This document shows, in pieces, positions 44,069-57,800 of a stretch of DNA of 64,000 nucleotides. The notes beneath the pieces are model-generated. The model worked only from the letters and a program-made list of their open reading frames with translations. It made no database searches and was not told where the DNA came from. The stretch's first letter is position 1; each line of letters begins with the position of its first letter. Source of the DNA: Morella rubra (taxonomy: Eukaryota; Streptophyta; Magnoliopsida; Fagales; Myricaceae); the NCBI GenBank assembly GCA_003952965.2, contig CM025854.1, positions 15,912,247-15,976,246 of the forward strand. Direction: 5' to 3'. A program made the translations under genes and the position numbers.

Positions 44069-46434
44069 ATGTCTCGTTCTCGTTCTCGTAATTGTTCGGA
44101 TAATAGTGTTGATGCAATGAGATTAAGTTTAGAGGATGAGGATATGATGGTTGAGGAGGAAGATGTTTCAGAAATTCCCCCACCAAGTAGTGAACCACCT
44201 AAACCAAAAAGAAAAGAATCAATCTATGGTTTGGTTTTCTTTACAAAGAAGCATGTTGGTGACCCACCACGTCCTAGGGCATTTTGCAACTATTGTGATG
44301 TTGATTATGCTGCGGATGGAAATAGGAATGGGACGAAAAATATGTTGGACCATCTTACTAAATGTAAGAAAAACCCCAATCAGCTACCTAAAACAAGACA
44401 AGAGGCAAAAAACTTTAGCATATGAGAAGGGAGTTGAGGGTGATGAGAACCCTAGTAATTTGGTGTTGACAAAAAAGTTTGACCATAATCATGCTATAGC
44501 TCTTCGTTAAGCTTTGGCAGAGTTTCTTATTGTCGATGAGCTTCCTTTCAGGATTGTAGAGTCTCCCCAATTTAGGAAGTTTATACGGATGTTAGAGCCT
44601 AGATTTCAAGTCCCATCTCGCATGACCATTGCTAAAACTTGTATGGACATTTTTAAAGATCAAAAAACATGGTTGAAGGGTATGATTAGGGCTTGTGATG
44701 GTAGAGTTTGTCTCACCACTGATGCTTGGACTTCGATTCAGAATTTGAGCTATATGGTTGTCACTGCCCATTGGATTGACAAGGGTTGGAAATTGCAGAA
44801 AAGAGTGATTAGTTTTCGTTTGATTGATAATCACAAAGGAGACACAATTGGGGCACAAGTGGAGGAGTGTTTACATGATTGGGAATTGAGAAGATTATGA
44901 CCATCACAGTTGATAATGCGTCTTCAAATGATACAGCTATTGGTTACTTGAAGAGGCATCTACGAAGCAATGTCTTGAACGGTCTTTACATTCATATGAG
45001 ATGTGCAGCGCATATTATGAATCTTGTGGTTGGTGATGGGTTGAAAATAAATGATGATGCAATTACAAGGGTTCGTGATGCAATTAGGTATGTATTTTTT
45101 TTTTCATTTCTTAATACTATGCATAATTCGTTTATTAAAAATTCGTTATTTCTCACAGTCATTTTTTATGAAATGCAATTAGATATGTGCGGTCTTCTCC
45201 TGCAAGGCTTATCAAGTTTAATCAATGTGTTGAAAAGGAGAGGATTGAATGTTCCAAGAGTCTGTGCCTTGATGTCTCTACTCGTTGGAACTCCACATAT
45301 TTGATGTTGGATGTTGCTGAGAAGTATGAGTTTGCTTTTGATAGAATGGAGAGTGATGATGTTGATTATCTTCCTCATTTTACTGAAGGTGAATGTGGGA
45401 AGAGGAACTTGGGACCTCCAACAAAAGAGGACTGGACAAAAATAAGGGTATTTTGCAAGTTTCTTGAACTCTTTTATGATGCTACTGTGCAATTTTCTGG
45501 TTCTTTGTATGTTACTTCGAATTCTTACTTCCATGGACTCTATGGAGTGTATTCTCATTTGTGTCGTTATTCACAAAGTACGGATCAAAGATTGAAAGAC
45601 ATGGCTGATATTATGATGGCTAAGTATCAAAAATATTGGGGGAGGAATGACAGGTTAAATTTGTTGATATTTATTGCAAATGTGATTGATCCAAGGTCTA
45701 AGTTACAAGTAGTGGGACAAATGGTGAGGTTGATGTATGGTGGAATAGAGGGAGAGAAGTTGGTGGTCAGTATAAGTGATTTGTTTCGTGCATTGTTTGA
45801 TGAATATGCGTTGGGATTACCTCAGACTCAAGTGCATTCAACTAGTAGTAGTGTGCCTCCTCCTCCAGTAGTTGCTGCTTCTGGCAGCAAGCGAACTTTA
45901 TTTGAGGATTATTGGAGCACGGCTGTGTTGTTTGGAACATATTCATCAAGTCCTAGTGCAAACTTAGAAATTGATCGATATTTGGCTGATCCACTTGTTG
46001 CTCCAGACAAGAATTTTGATGTATTGAAATGGTGGAATAATAATGATTTACGATATCCCATCATTGCTAAGATTGCACGGGATGTATTGGCTATCCCTAT
46101 CTCCACTGTGTCTTCAGAGTCCGCTTTTAGTACGGGGGACGTATACTTGATCCATTTTGGAGTTCATTAGCTCCAGCGACTGTGGAGGCACTCGTTTGCA
46201 CCCAAGATTGGTTGAGGCGTGCAGATGAAAAGGAACCAATTAACATCAAAGAAACTTTGGATTGTATCGAGAGTTATGACATGGATTCTGGTAAATAAAA
46301 TTTGTTTGTAATTTTAATTTGCTTTACTTATATTTATTTATTTTTAACATTTATTGACATTTAAACTTGCAAAAATAGCAAGCAATAGCACAACAGCAAG
46401 CGAACTTGGGACATCAACCACTGGCAAGACTTAA
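44069..46434 (+). pseudogene. hAT transposase (Ac/RICESLEEPER-like), disrupted by indels and a stop
   Basis: An acceptor-like ttgtag lies just before the ATG at 44069, implying a leader intron. In order: a BED zinc finger (CNYC..H..KC), EFLIVDELPFRIVE, LTTDAWTSIQNLSY, MTITVDNASSND, MRCAAHIMNLVV, then LDVSTRWNSTYLML. The hAT dimerisation region follows (EIDRYLADPLVAPDKNFDVL, WWN, ISTVSSESAFSTG). Introns: 45088-45182 and 46291-46378; the last exon ends at a TAA at 46432. Damage: a frame change near 44405; an in-frame TAA near 44508-44510 where Lys is expected; a missing G near 44882 (HDW|GIEKI); and a missing G near 46135 (STGG|RILDPF). Family members with this architecture are about 650-700 residues. 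It is non-functional as written, though the two missing-G sites are in G-runs and could be sequencing errors. Confidence 0.9.
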
Positions 46435-46929
46435 AGAGAAAACTCATTTGTAACATTCACAAGTTTTTTAGTTTGTTAATGTAATTGTTTATGCGTGTTT
46501 GATACATTTGTATTTTTAACTTATGGTGCTTAATTTTGTAAGATATTTGCAACTAATTTATTATCTTAAGTCTCATATACAATCAAAATTATTTCCTTTT
46601 CACGTTAACTTTACAATTCAATAATCATATTAGAAATAATACTAGCAATTTTTCCAACTTAAATAAGAATTATATGTCTTATAAAATATCACGTGCTATT
46701 TATTTATACATAATTGCTTGTTTTCGATCCTATATAGTATATATGATACTATTCTAGCAGTTAATTTCTTAGTTTATATATCCTATATAACATTAGAAGA
46801 ATAGAAACGATCAGTGATTAACAACATCAATCTTATCTTCCCCAGTAAATAGATGTTATATACTTATCTAGTGCAGGTTATATAGAAGAATAAAGAATTA
46901 GTAACATTTCCAGACAAATGAATTAAGTA

Positions 46930-47475
46930 TTTAAATCTCTAAATGAATTCACATTTTTAAGTCTTTAAATGAATTCATATCTTTAAATTAATGAGCAAAC
47001 TATGGTAGGAGTTAATGAATTCACATTTTTAAGTCTTTAAATAAATTCACATCTTTAAATTAATGAGCAAACTATGGTAAGAGTTAAATGAATTCATATT
47101 TTTAAGTCTTTAAATGAATTCACATTTTCAAATCTTTAAATGAATTCACATATTTAAATTAATGAGCAAACTATAGTAGGAGTTAAATGAATTCACATTT
47201 TTAAGTATTTAAATCAATTCACATATTTAAATTAATGAGCAAACTATAGTAGTAGTTAAATGAATTCATATTTTTAAGTCTTTAAATGAATTTACATCTT
47301 TAAGTCTTTAAATGAATTCACATCTATAAGTTTTTAAATGAATTCACATCTTTTAAAAATGAATTCACAAATGAATTCACATTTTTAAATCTTTAAATGA
47401 ATTTACATATTTAAATTAATGAGCAAACTATAGTAGAGTTAAATGAATTCACATTTTTAAATTAATGAGCAAACT
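46930..47475. repeat. Minisatellite of EcoRI-site-containing units inside the hAT element
   Basis: A roughly 18-base core, ttaaatgaattcacattt, repeats many times with small changes. It is organised into longer units marked by ttaatgagcaaacta, which recurs at about 46988, 47063, 47160, 47233, 47418 and 47463. The irregular spacing points to repeated unequal exchange or slippage. It is non-coding and lies between the transposase gene and the 3' subterminal region. Confidence 0.85.
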
Positions 47476-47718
47476 ATGGTAGGAGACTAGGAGTTCACAT
47501 TTTTTTTTTAATCTCAAAATTAAAAAATGTGTGTTGAGCATGAAAAAAAAAAAGGAAAAAAAAAATTGAAACCGGTCTGGACCACTTAAGTGGTCCAGAC
47601 CGGACCGCTTAACAGGACCGGACCGGTCCTCTATTTTAGTAAAATCGAAAATCCGATCGGACCGCATTCCGGTCCGAAAACTGGACCGGATTTCCGGTCC
47701 TGCAGTCCTACTAGAAAT

Positions 47719-47912
47719 CGAGATCCTCTACAATTTTTTTTCGAATTGTATAGTAAAATTCAGAAAGAAAGAGATAGAAAGTGGATCATATATCAATCCA
47801 TATCTGTCCATATAAAATTTCAAGCAACATAAACTCTATAATAGAGTCTATCTTTTATGTTTATCTCTCTCTAAATTTTACTATACAATTCGAGTAGAGA
47901 ATTATATAGAAT
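47719..47912. mobile_element. MITE-like inverted-repeat element abutting the hAT
   Basis: The left end reads cgaattgtatagtaaaatt.ag; the right part contains the same in inverted orientation (aattttactatacaattcg) before ending near gaatc. Arms are about 40-50 bases, with the remainder AT-rich. The hAT sits immediately at its left edge, so the hAT may have inserted into or beside it. Confidence 0.5.
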
Positions 47913-48889
47913 CAATCCCTCATCAGCATTGAACTGAGAGAAATTGACATAATCCATATTCCATAGAGGGATAAAGTCAATCGTTGTGTTCTCTTTTTAA
48001 ATTACATAATACAATTCAAACATAAAATTACAATAAATTCTAATCTCACTAAATCTCTAAACTCCTTTGAAAATCTTGGCTTTAGATTATAGAATCTACG
48101 CTTCGAATATCAAGCACTTCAAAATTAGATAAATTTGTGTTTTCGCAACTTTCCCCCACTACCACAGTCGAATCAACGAAAGCCGAAAAAATTGGAATGT
48201 CATTCACACACCAAGAGACGCTACAGTAATGCTCGTTGGGCTGCTTCCATGGATGTCGGAGAGATCTGATTCACCTAAATCCTCCTGCTTATCTTCTTTG
48301 AAACGTTTAGCAATACTAACTTACAATTATCACCAAAGAGATTGAGCACTAGGGTCGCATTAAAAGTTGTGGCTGAAGAAAACTGCCTCTAGCTCTTAAG
48401 CTTATACGCCAAGTAGAAGAAAGTAACTGATAATTAAGCTGTTACGCTCACAAGCACACCAAGAGCACTTGATAATTAACAATAGTGCCGATGAATCAGT
48501 TGATAAAGTACTTCCATCCAATATCACTGTAATTGATAACAGGACAAAAACCAAACCCTCGAGTGGATTTTTACAACTGCAAATTTCTATTTGTAGGCAA
48601 ATCAAATCATCCAGGAAATTACATAACTACAGGAGAAGACTTCTGTCCTCAGAAGAGAGAGAGAGAGAGAGAGGCCCCGGCAGGGGATGTGGGGACTACC
48701 TTAGGGCCACCATAAAAACATAATACACGGAAGTCAATCTTCATGATCGAATTGACTTCGGGAAAATACAGTTCAAATAGCGAAAGAGGGGTGGGGAAGG
48801 AAGAAAATAAAACTGACAACTATCATTGTTGACAGCAACATCCCTCACTGGGAACACAGGCACAGCCAACACTGATACGGAGAACAAAA
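47913..48889. other. Intergenic DNA and VPS18 3' UTR side
   Basis: No gene is supported. It contains a short (GA)n run at about 48655-48673. The part next to 48890 is probably the VPS18 3' UTR. Confidence 0.5.
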
Positions 48890-51800
48890 TCATACAGGTA
48901 GTGAAAAGCTCCTCTGGTTTCCAAGATTATGAGGTCTTATTTCCCATGAAGTAACCTGATGTGCTTCTTCTGGAAGGATAAAGGGCAACGAGATCTCACG
49001 GATCATCAAGTCGCCACAAAACGGGCATTCGCTGGCTATGGCATCATCCAACTGTGATCGGAGCTGCCCATCAATTGAACATGTATTAGTCGGTTCAGGT
49101 TATTTTTGAGAAGCTATAGGGATGTGTTTTAGAAAGCAACAAGGACCTAAAGATTTTTGCATTTTCTTGAAGACGGAAAAAGCATACATGAATTACATGC
49201 CAACTATCATCCCAAATAACAACAGAAAAGTTTGCAAACGCATACTTCAAATGATGGGGGTCATTAACAGAGCGGTGAAACTATAACATACACAAAGCGG
49301 CTGCTTAGAGCCATAGCAAACTCTTTCATACACACCAAGACATGATGCTAAAATGCAAATCTTGGATCCATATGAAAGTACAGACCTTATCAGCAGGGGT
49401 CATGCTAGTTATGGATTCCTCGGTTAGGCTACCATTTGTAGCCTTCCTTACTTCCCCACCCAGTAACGTAAGTTGCTTCTGTAGATCGAGTATAAACTCT
49501 GCCTGAAACATTCATTCAAAAAGGGAGAGGAAAATAAGTTAAATTTGTGACAAAAAAAGATCCTGTCACTAGAATACATCTCGAAGCAACAATATCAATT
49601 CTGAATCTACTAGCCTGATGCAGGCAGTCATGGCATGTATTTCCCTTAAGGTACTGAGCACATCATGAAGTTTGAATTACATACAATTCTAGCAGAAGTT
49701 AGAATGAGATTAGTTGTGCTTTAGAGTTAAGTAATTTAACTCTTTTTCTCCCTTGAGATCTTTAATACTTGGTTGGTTGTTAGGCAAACAGATTTAGAAC
49801 CCAAATAATGGATTAAGCTTCCACATTGCTTTTCTTCTCATAAGGGAGATGGAAAAATATGTGAGATAGTTGTTTGCTTTTGTCCACAATCGATGTTCTG
49901 ATGATAACAATAAAGTGATTGAGTTGGTTGATTGAAAAAATCCAAGATGAGAGCCACATGAGCACAAGATGAAGAACCAAACTCTCAAGGGTCAAAAAAT
50001 GCAAGGAGCTCAAACGTGAAAATTCAAGACTATAAGTATAATCTTATAACTCTTAGTTTCACTTTTGATAAAGATTTGAATCACACTTGCATATTTCCAA
50101 TCTTTGCACAATCAATTTCTATCACAAGTTTGACAAACAATTATGTGCTTCAAGTGTTTTTAAATTATCCTTAAATAAACTCCCAAACCTTAATTATATT
50201 ACTGGAGAGTTGATTTTTGAAATTGAAATTTCAAAATGTTAAAAATGGACTTTCGGTTTAGAGCGGTAGCAAGAATTTCTTATAGCGGCCTACCGAGGAA
50301 TTATAGAGGTTGACCAAGCCTGTAGCGCTTGACCAAGCTGTTGACCAAGCATGTAGTCCCCAATGACAATGTATGGCAATTTTCTAACTTTTTGGCCATT
50401 GCATCCAAACGTCTAGCTGTAGCAGTCGACTGCTACAATAGGTTGGTCGACCGGTACAACAGGAATTAAAATTCTACCCGTTTAAACAACTAGAAACGAC
50501 TATTTTTCTTATGTCCACTATATAAGGGCCCTGTTAAGGTTTTAAAAAAACTATTTAACATTTTATACATTTATTTAATCTTTAAGAGAATTCAAAAACC
50601 ATGATTTTCATATTAAAACCATATTTCTCAAGCATTTACACAAATTACACTTTCATATCCTTATCATTGTATGATGCAAAAGAGATAAAACTTTTCATTG
50701 TATTATCTACTCCATTAAGAGATTTGTTGTTACAAATCGTTCAACACTTTGTAGCTGAAAGAGAGTGATTCTCTTGTGTCATTCCGGTGATGGTTGTTTA
50801 TCGAAAGGAGTTTGGAGATGATTGTTCTCAAACTCGGTTTGAAGCTTAGAGATGGGATATTTCAAGCTCGATTGGGTTGTGAGTTTGAGCTTAGAAAAAA
50901 TATTTGTAAGATTCTCTAGTACGTAAAAGCTAGAGTGTACACTATTTGGAAGATAGCGGAGAAAAGCTCGAGGCTTGAAAGAAGCTAGAGGGGTGGATGT
51001 AAGCGGGGTTGCCGAACCACTTAAAAATCCTTATGGTTGCTTCTTTATTTCTCTCTTTACATTTACTCAATTCACCTCTTGTTAGGTTGCCTTAATCCTA
51101 GAACTTGCAATAAACCATCTTGACATTCATAGGGGCCAATCATTATAGCTACGCACCCATTGCTGTATTAAAAATCAATCTCTTAACAAAGTGGTCTGTA
51201 AGTAGTCCCTTTTATTTATTGTCGCTGTAGGATATTCCAAAAATAGGAATACATTTCCATCCTTAAACTGCAAAAAGGAAAAAAAAAAAAAAAAAGCAAT
51301 GGAATGCCTAAACTGTCAACTTTAATGCATTTCATACACAAAACTACCAAAAAAATGCAATGAGCAATCCTTCCTAAAACTTGCCCATTAAGATGGACAA
51401 AAAATAGGTCAACATAATTGTGGAAATAGAATTTAATCGAAGGTGCACATTACAACTTCTTGGTGATTTCAAGGTATATTATGTCAAGGTTTGTACTCTG
51501 TGTGCCACATTAGAAAAGGGATCACAGGTTGAGGATCCAAATGTCAAATACCCAGGTAACCCAAAAAACATAGTTGATAGGAAGAGGGGGAATTTAATAA
51601 TTGGATCCATATTTTAAGACCCTCTCACAAATGTGCTAGATAAGTTGGCTAAACAAGTGGAATATCTAATTGAAATAGGCAAAAAGAGTGGAGTAAGGAT
51701 TTGAAGCATTATCCTAACACCAAGTTAAATAGTAATAGATAGTAAACAGAGTAAGAAAAAGGAGAGAAGAATAAATCTGGGATAGAAAAATGACAGAAAG

Positions 51801-54800
51801 AAAGGACAGGGTTCTTACTCTACTAATGCTTTATTTACACTAGTAAACAAGAAGGTAGAAATAACATAAGTGCCCCTCCAAGGCAATACTGAGAAAAAAA
51901 AGACAACTCATTAACAGTTCATCGAGAGCAAAGTGTAAACCCCCTTAAAAATGACCCATCTGGCTAACACATCTTTCTGATACAATTACTAGTCATCTCA
52001 AAAATAGGAAATATAATAGCTTCATTATAAGTTGGTGTAGTTTGACACTCATAAAATCTTTTGACGGGCTACTGATAAACCAACCAGAAAAAATGACAGT
52101 TCAACCATACATTTACACTCAGGCCAAAATCAAATAAAAATTATACCAAACAAAAATCACAGAACAACTTACTTGAGCTTCATTGGTACAGCGTGTCACA
52201 TGGGCGATCAGGCATTGTGCATGGAAGGCATGTCCACATGGAAATACATAGAAAGGGGCCATTGGTCCCATTGTTGTGTAACCCCGAGCCATCTGGTACT
52301 CTCTTCCCACACTTAAGATTTTACGCCTACAAACCTGACAATTTGCAGATGGAGAAGTCACTTCCAGATATAGGCACACAATCAGTTCACAACAGAAGAG
52401 AGAGGTATGTTTCAACTTCGGAGGAAAAAAAAGACATTCATTCTAAAAGTCGCAAAGAAATGACAGCACCTCGCAATAGTAGTGACATTTCAGATCATAA
52501 GGAGAAAGCTAAATTATTAGCTGCACCAGCTAAAATTAGGAAAATGGTGCTATAAACAATGCAGCCCCTCCCAAGGCCTAAATATAGTCGCCTCAGAAAG
52601 CAGAGCCCCTGGCGAGGGGAAGGCCTAGGGGGGCGCTTATGCATTGGTTTTGGAACTCGATGAAGTTCTTAGGGAACAATCTGTTTCATAGAAAAACATA
52701 TCAAGCATGAGAATTGCTCTACTCGCAGAAGGTAAATAAAAATAGAAACCATTATCAAACCATAATTGGTGACTCAAGCCTATCTGTTGGAGCATTCAAA
52801 GAGTTACTTATGACTCATCTAAGAGAGCGTGTCCAAAAGCAAGCAGCACGTATGGGAATAGACATTATCTACACACAAACACAACCAAGTGGAGCTCAAT
52901 CCAATTAATTCTCCACTTGTTCATGGCAACCAGAAGTCAGGATATTAATACCCCACAATCGTCATCACGATCAATTACAGCATATCTTTGAGCAAGTGCA
53001 CTGATATCATTCCTGATGTTGTCTGCACCGTGTGTTGCATCGTTCATCTCCTGTTTTAGTAATTCGATTTGCTTGTTGTAATCCTCTAGTGATGAGCAAA
53101 TTGCCTCCTACATAATGTTAATAAATTAGAGAACAAATGGCATCAGAAGAGAATCTAAAAGCAAGTAATATCTGAAAGTTGGCGGCATTAGACATAGGAC
53201 CATTTAGACATGTCATCTTCAATTTTAATTAAAAAATAAGCTATTATCAGGAAGGATGTATGTCATATCATATATTGACTTGACAAGAAACACCTAATAC
53301 ACCAGGTCTCTTCACTCCCAACATTGAATGACATAAACACACAGAGCTTACAGATATCAGAATTCTGAAGTATGATGGAGCATAAGAAAAACAGAAATGA
53401 TACATATTCTCCTCTCTTTTCTTTTCCTCTTGAGATAGCGGGCAAACTTTTAAAGATATACAGCAAGTTCAAAACATGAGCAAGTTCAGAGAGGTATGGA
53501 CATCTTCTACCACTTATACAAAGAAAGCATACTGTCAATAATGCAATAGAAAATCTACCCAATAGCAAGGGACATGATTTTACATTCTACCAATAGTGAA
53601 GACTAATTTTTAAGGAAAGATACTGAAGATAGAACTAAGCTTCAATTCTCTGGAAGTAGCTCAGCAGAGCACTTAAAGCAGGTTATGGCAGTGCTCAGAG
53701 ACAATTTCAGAGGATGAAGTCTTCATTTCATTGTTAGTTCTTTCCAACTACTGAACTTGAAGTCCTCCTCACATTTTGTTGCCAGTATCTGTTATTCATG
53801 TTTCTTCAATTGTCAAAAACGTTTAGGACTAATGCCTTTTGGAGAATAGGAGTGAATGTGCAAAAGAGGTAGAAAGATAAGGCAAAACCAACTGGGAGAT
53901 TTGAGGCTCAACTGCTTCATAAAAGGCACAAGGAAGTCAGAGAACTCCATAGCACTTGGGAAACAACTTCTCCACCTTACAAGCTTATGGGATGGCAAAT
54001 AGGGCAACTCATACATTCACTATGGGGTGCAAAATGAAATCCAGGCTTAGAAAGCTAATGAAAGGGAGAACCCAGGACTCTAATATGCAAAGGTGCTTTA
54101 AACCACAAGCTCTCTCCACCTGGGACCACCAGCAAATGGCCACTACACTTAACCAAGAAGAAAAGAAATCCACATATCAAATAGATGGAACTACCATGAG
54201 TTAACGTCAAAAACCATCTGGATTTGATAGGAAGAGAGTTATTGAAAGGACGGAATATAACAATCATGTAAGTTGAGCCTAATTATTAAATGCACATTTA
54301 ACTAATTTGAGGAACCAAGAACGGCTAAACCAGATTGATTTTTTTGAAACAGAAGAAATGTGGCCTAAAGAAAGAATGGAATCATTGAGATCATTAACAA
54401 TAGAAGAAGACCAAAGGTAATTCTCACTTTGAAGTCATCAATCAGAGCGAAGTCTGGAAAGAAGGGTAATATATCCTCAATCTTTAGAAGGCCATCAGTT
54501 TCCTTCAGAAACGCTATTGCCTTGCGTATGTTCTCCCTTTTAGCCCCTTTTTCTTGTTCAACAACATGCTTGGCAACCATGAGCCAAAGCTTCTTTCTCA
54601 GGTCTTCGTCATCTTCCACCTTGTCAGCTTCAGCCATTGCAAGCTCAGGGTCAACCTAGAGCACCAGAAGGAAAATTTAGTCCTAAAATGAAAGCTGTGG
54701 ATTAGCTAAGAATCTGCATAGGTTTTACACATTAGAGAACCCCATGTGGTGGGTATGGTTAAATCAACTTGTTTCTAGACTTCGAGCTCCCTTGGAATAT

Positions 54801-57800
54801 CTAAATATTAGATGTAAGAATCACTCTAATACATTTCATTGACACAATTACCCAAGAATATGCAAAATGGCATGTAAGAAGTACTAATGGGAGAACAACT
54901 AGTGAAAGAACAACAGAAACTAAACACTAACAGAACAGATACCAATTAAACAAAGTGGAATAACAATTTTTTTTTTAAGTAAGAAAAGCTTTATTGAAAA
55001 AACAAAAAGAGGTAACAGTACAAAGAGCTATACTGAAAACCTACTCCAAACAAGCTACAAAGCTAAGAAAATCAGCAAAATCAGAAAAAGGAGCCCAAAA
55101 CAGCACTGGCCCAAAGAAAAAGGGAACTCAACAACAAACCCCTCAATCTGTCAAAGACAAGAAAGAGTTCTCAAAACATCTCCCATTCCTCTCCCTCTAA
55201 ATAACCCACCAAATGCACAAAGGGATCATCTTCCACACCCTTGAAGCAAGAGGGTTGATGAACTTCCTCTTCCATCAAAACAGCACCTCGATCACCTAGA
55301 AGGTATAACCCAACAATAATTCGTAATGCTAAGCACATGATACCACAAGTCCCTAGCGACATCACAATGAAGAAGAATATGATCCACCGACTCCCCATTG
55401 CACCTACAAAGGTAGCACCAATCAAGTAAACAAAGACCCCCTCCTCAAATTGTCTATGGTCAAACTTCTCTCATGTGCTGCCTCCCACACAAAGGAGACT
55501 CTCATAGGAACAAAGGACCTCCAAATCTGCCTCTACGGAAAAGACATCACGGGGCTACAAGAAAGAAGCCCATACATTGATTTCACCGAGAAAATGCCAG
55601 TCTTAGTACCCATCCAACACATCTTATCTTTAACCCCGCTCCTTAAAGGCTTGGAATAAAGGAGAGAATAGAAAGTCAAAAAAACCTCAACTTCCCAATC
55701 ATTTGCAGCCCTCATAAACTGAACATTCCAAGCACCCAAACCAGAATTCCCCTCCCAATAATCCGCCACCCAAGCATCCTTATTTCTAGCAATAGAAAAG
55801 AGGGACGGAAAGGCATGCCTCAAGGGTCTCTCCCCACACCAAAGGTCACTCCAAAAGCGAACTCTATTACCACAACCAACCTCGAACCTGATGAAGTGGC
55901 TAAAAGGATCCCACCCTTTGCTAATAAACCTCCAAAGACCAACTTCATAAATCCCTCTTCTTTGAGGGGTTCTCCACCCACCCAACTCACTCCCAAACTT
56001 CTCCACAATAACATTCCACCACAAACTGTTTCTTTCGAAAGTGGAATAACAAAATTGATAGCATTTAAACTCTCACCTGTAGCGCAAGAGCAACAGCTTC
56101 TTCATGCATAGACATCATGCTGTATATGTGTACACAGGCACGCATTCGCTTTTCCTTGAGGCACAGACGTAAGGCATACTTGGGATCATAGAAGAATTCA
56201 GGGCCACTTTCCTGTCCTTTCCCAAACTTGAATTGCAGGAAACGCAGAAAGCACTATCATCTTCCTGATTAGAATTTCGAAAAAAAGAAAAGAAAATACT
56301 CAATTGCTAATGCAATGTGATTTACACTGAACACATATGCTAGAGGAATTCCATGAGATAGAAATATGTAGGATGATTTTTGCCAAAAGCAATGGTTACT
56401 CTTTGCACATAAAGATGAATCTTCAAATCAATCTACAATATCTGAAATTCATAAAAGGAAATCCATATTTTCAAATGTAAGAAAAAACTCGTGCCTTTAA
56501 TTGACAGCAAGACTTGGGATCAAGCATGACAAATTTCCACAGTATGATAGGATTCCAAAAAGCACCCAAAAATCATATGATGTTTCAGATATTACTATGC
56601 ATTGCATTTGTTCAAATGGGAGATGTTGCAAGTTTTGAATGCTTGGACATTATGATAGATTAACAGTATGCATCAGTCAAACATATCCCAGCAGCATGAT
56701 GATATCTGTACAAAGTGCAAAAACCCATTATAAGCATATAAAGTGTACAGAAACAATTTTGCTTGAATTAACTTAAAAGCATGTAATCAAAGAACTTATT
56801 TCAAATCTTTGAAGTAATCAAGACAACCTGCTTGGCATACAGAGAGAGCAGCAAGTTGTGAACTCCAGGATCCTCATTATGCAACCGATGAACGCAGTAT
56901 TCCAAATATTTGATGACTTCATGTGTTTCATTCCTATATGGGTTATATAGCAGAAATAAATAGCGAATACAAAGTCCATAACTTAGAATATATAGAAAAC
57001 TCAATTGTGAATCTGAAATATATGGAAAGTTCAGTTGTATAGCCAACCACAAAACAATAACAGAAATGTACAAGGTCATTGTGTTGTATGTTAGTTTCTA
57101 TCAATTTGTGTTTGTGCCTGATATTGAAGAGCTGTAGCTGTCATTGAAATACAGAGTCCTGACCACATAAGCCAAATGTTGGATCCACTCAAAACGACAT
57201 GTTATTTCAAAGAAAAGGCACAAAACAAAAAACTGCTATTCACTACAAAATTATGAACAAATAACCCAATAGACTAATCAAAAATAAAAACTTTGTTCTG
57301 GGTACATTTTAGGTGCCCCTATCTACCTTTAAATAAATATAAAAAGAAACAGTGTCATCCTAGTTTCCTGGACATGGTGCAAGTTCTCCCGTAGAGTATT
57401 TATGCATGTCATTACCCATCAGTGCACTAGTTTCTGTGATAAAACCAAACAAAATGTTGCTTTTAGTGATCAGAAAACTGCCAGGAAACAAGATGTGATA
57501 TCATTTGCATGAGCAAAACCTAAAAGCATGGTCCATTTGTTCTATGCCAAAATAGATGCACAAGGTTGCTAATTTATCGACTGATGGATCAAGTGAAGCA
57601 TCAAATGGACTAAAAGATAACAGTTCTGGCATGTGAAATATATTCAGTTGCAGATGTTAGCTGGAACTACTTTTAAGTCTAAAATCCTGGCAAAATTTTT
57701 GAACCATTACACTTTCCAGGAACTTGTGCAAGATTAACCAGGCGCCCTGCAGCATGTTGCTATTTTATACTTTAAAAAGAAATCAAATTGTGAACTAGGT

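Larger units (their letters stand above)
42873..47710 (+). mobile_element. Complete hAT transposon, 4838 bp, with perfect 8-bp target duplication
   Basis: The element starts TAGGGGTGATCAG and ends CTGCAGTCCTA, so the inverted termini are TAGGGGTG / TAGGACTG. It is bracketed by ctagaaat at 42865-42872 and again at 47711-47718, an exact 8-bp duplication diagnostic of hAT insertion. Both subterminal regions (42885-43040 and 47570-47700) are crowded with CCGGTCCG-type motifs in both orientations, the probable transposase-binding sites. Contents in order: C-rich leader, 182-bp duplication, transposase gene, minisatellite. The intact target duplication suggests a fairly recent insertion, although the transposase is now broken. 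Confidence 0.93.

Noticed and set aside
55450-56111. Plus-strand frames within the VPS18 intron
   Set aside because: They are antisense shadows of the LINE reverse transcriptase fragment on the minus strand.
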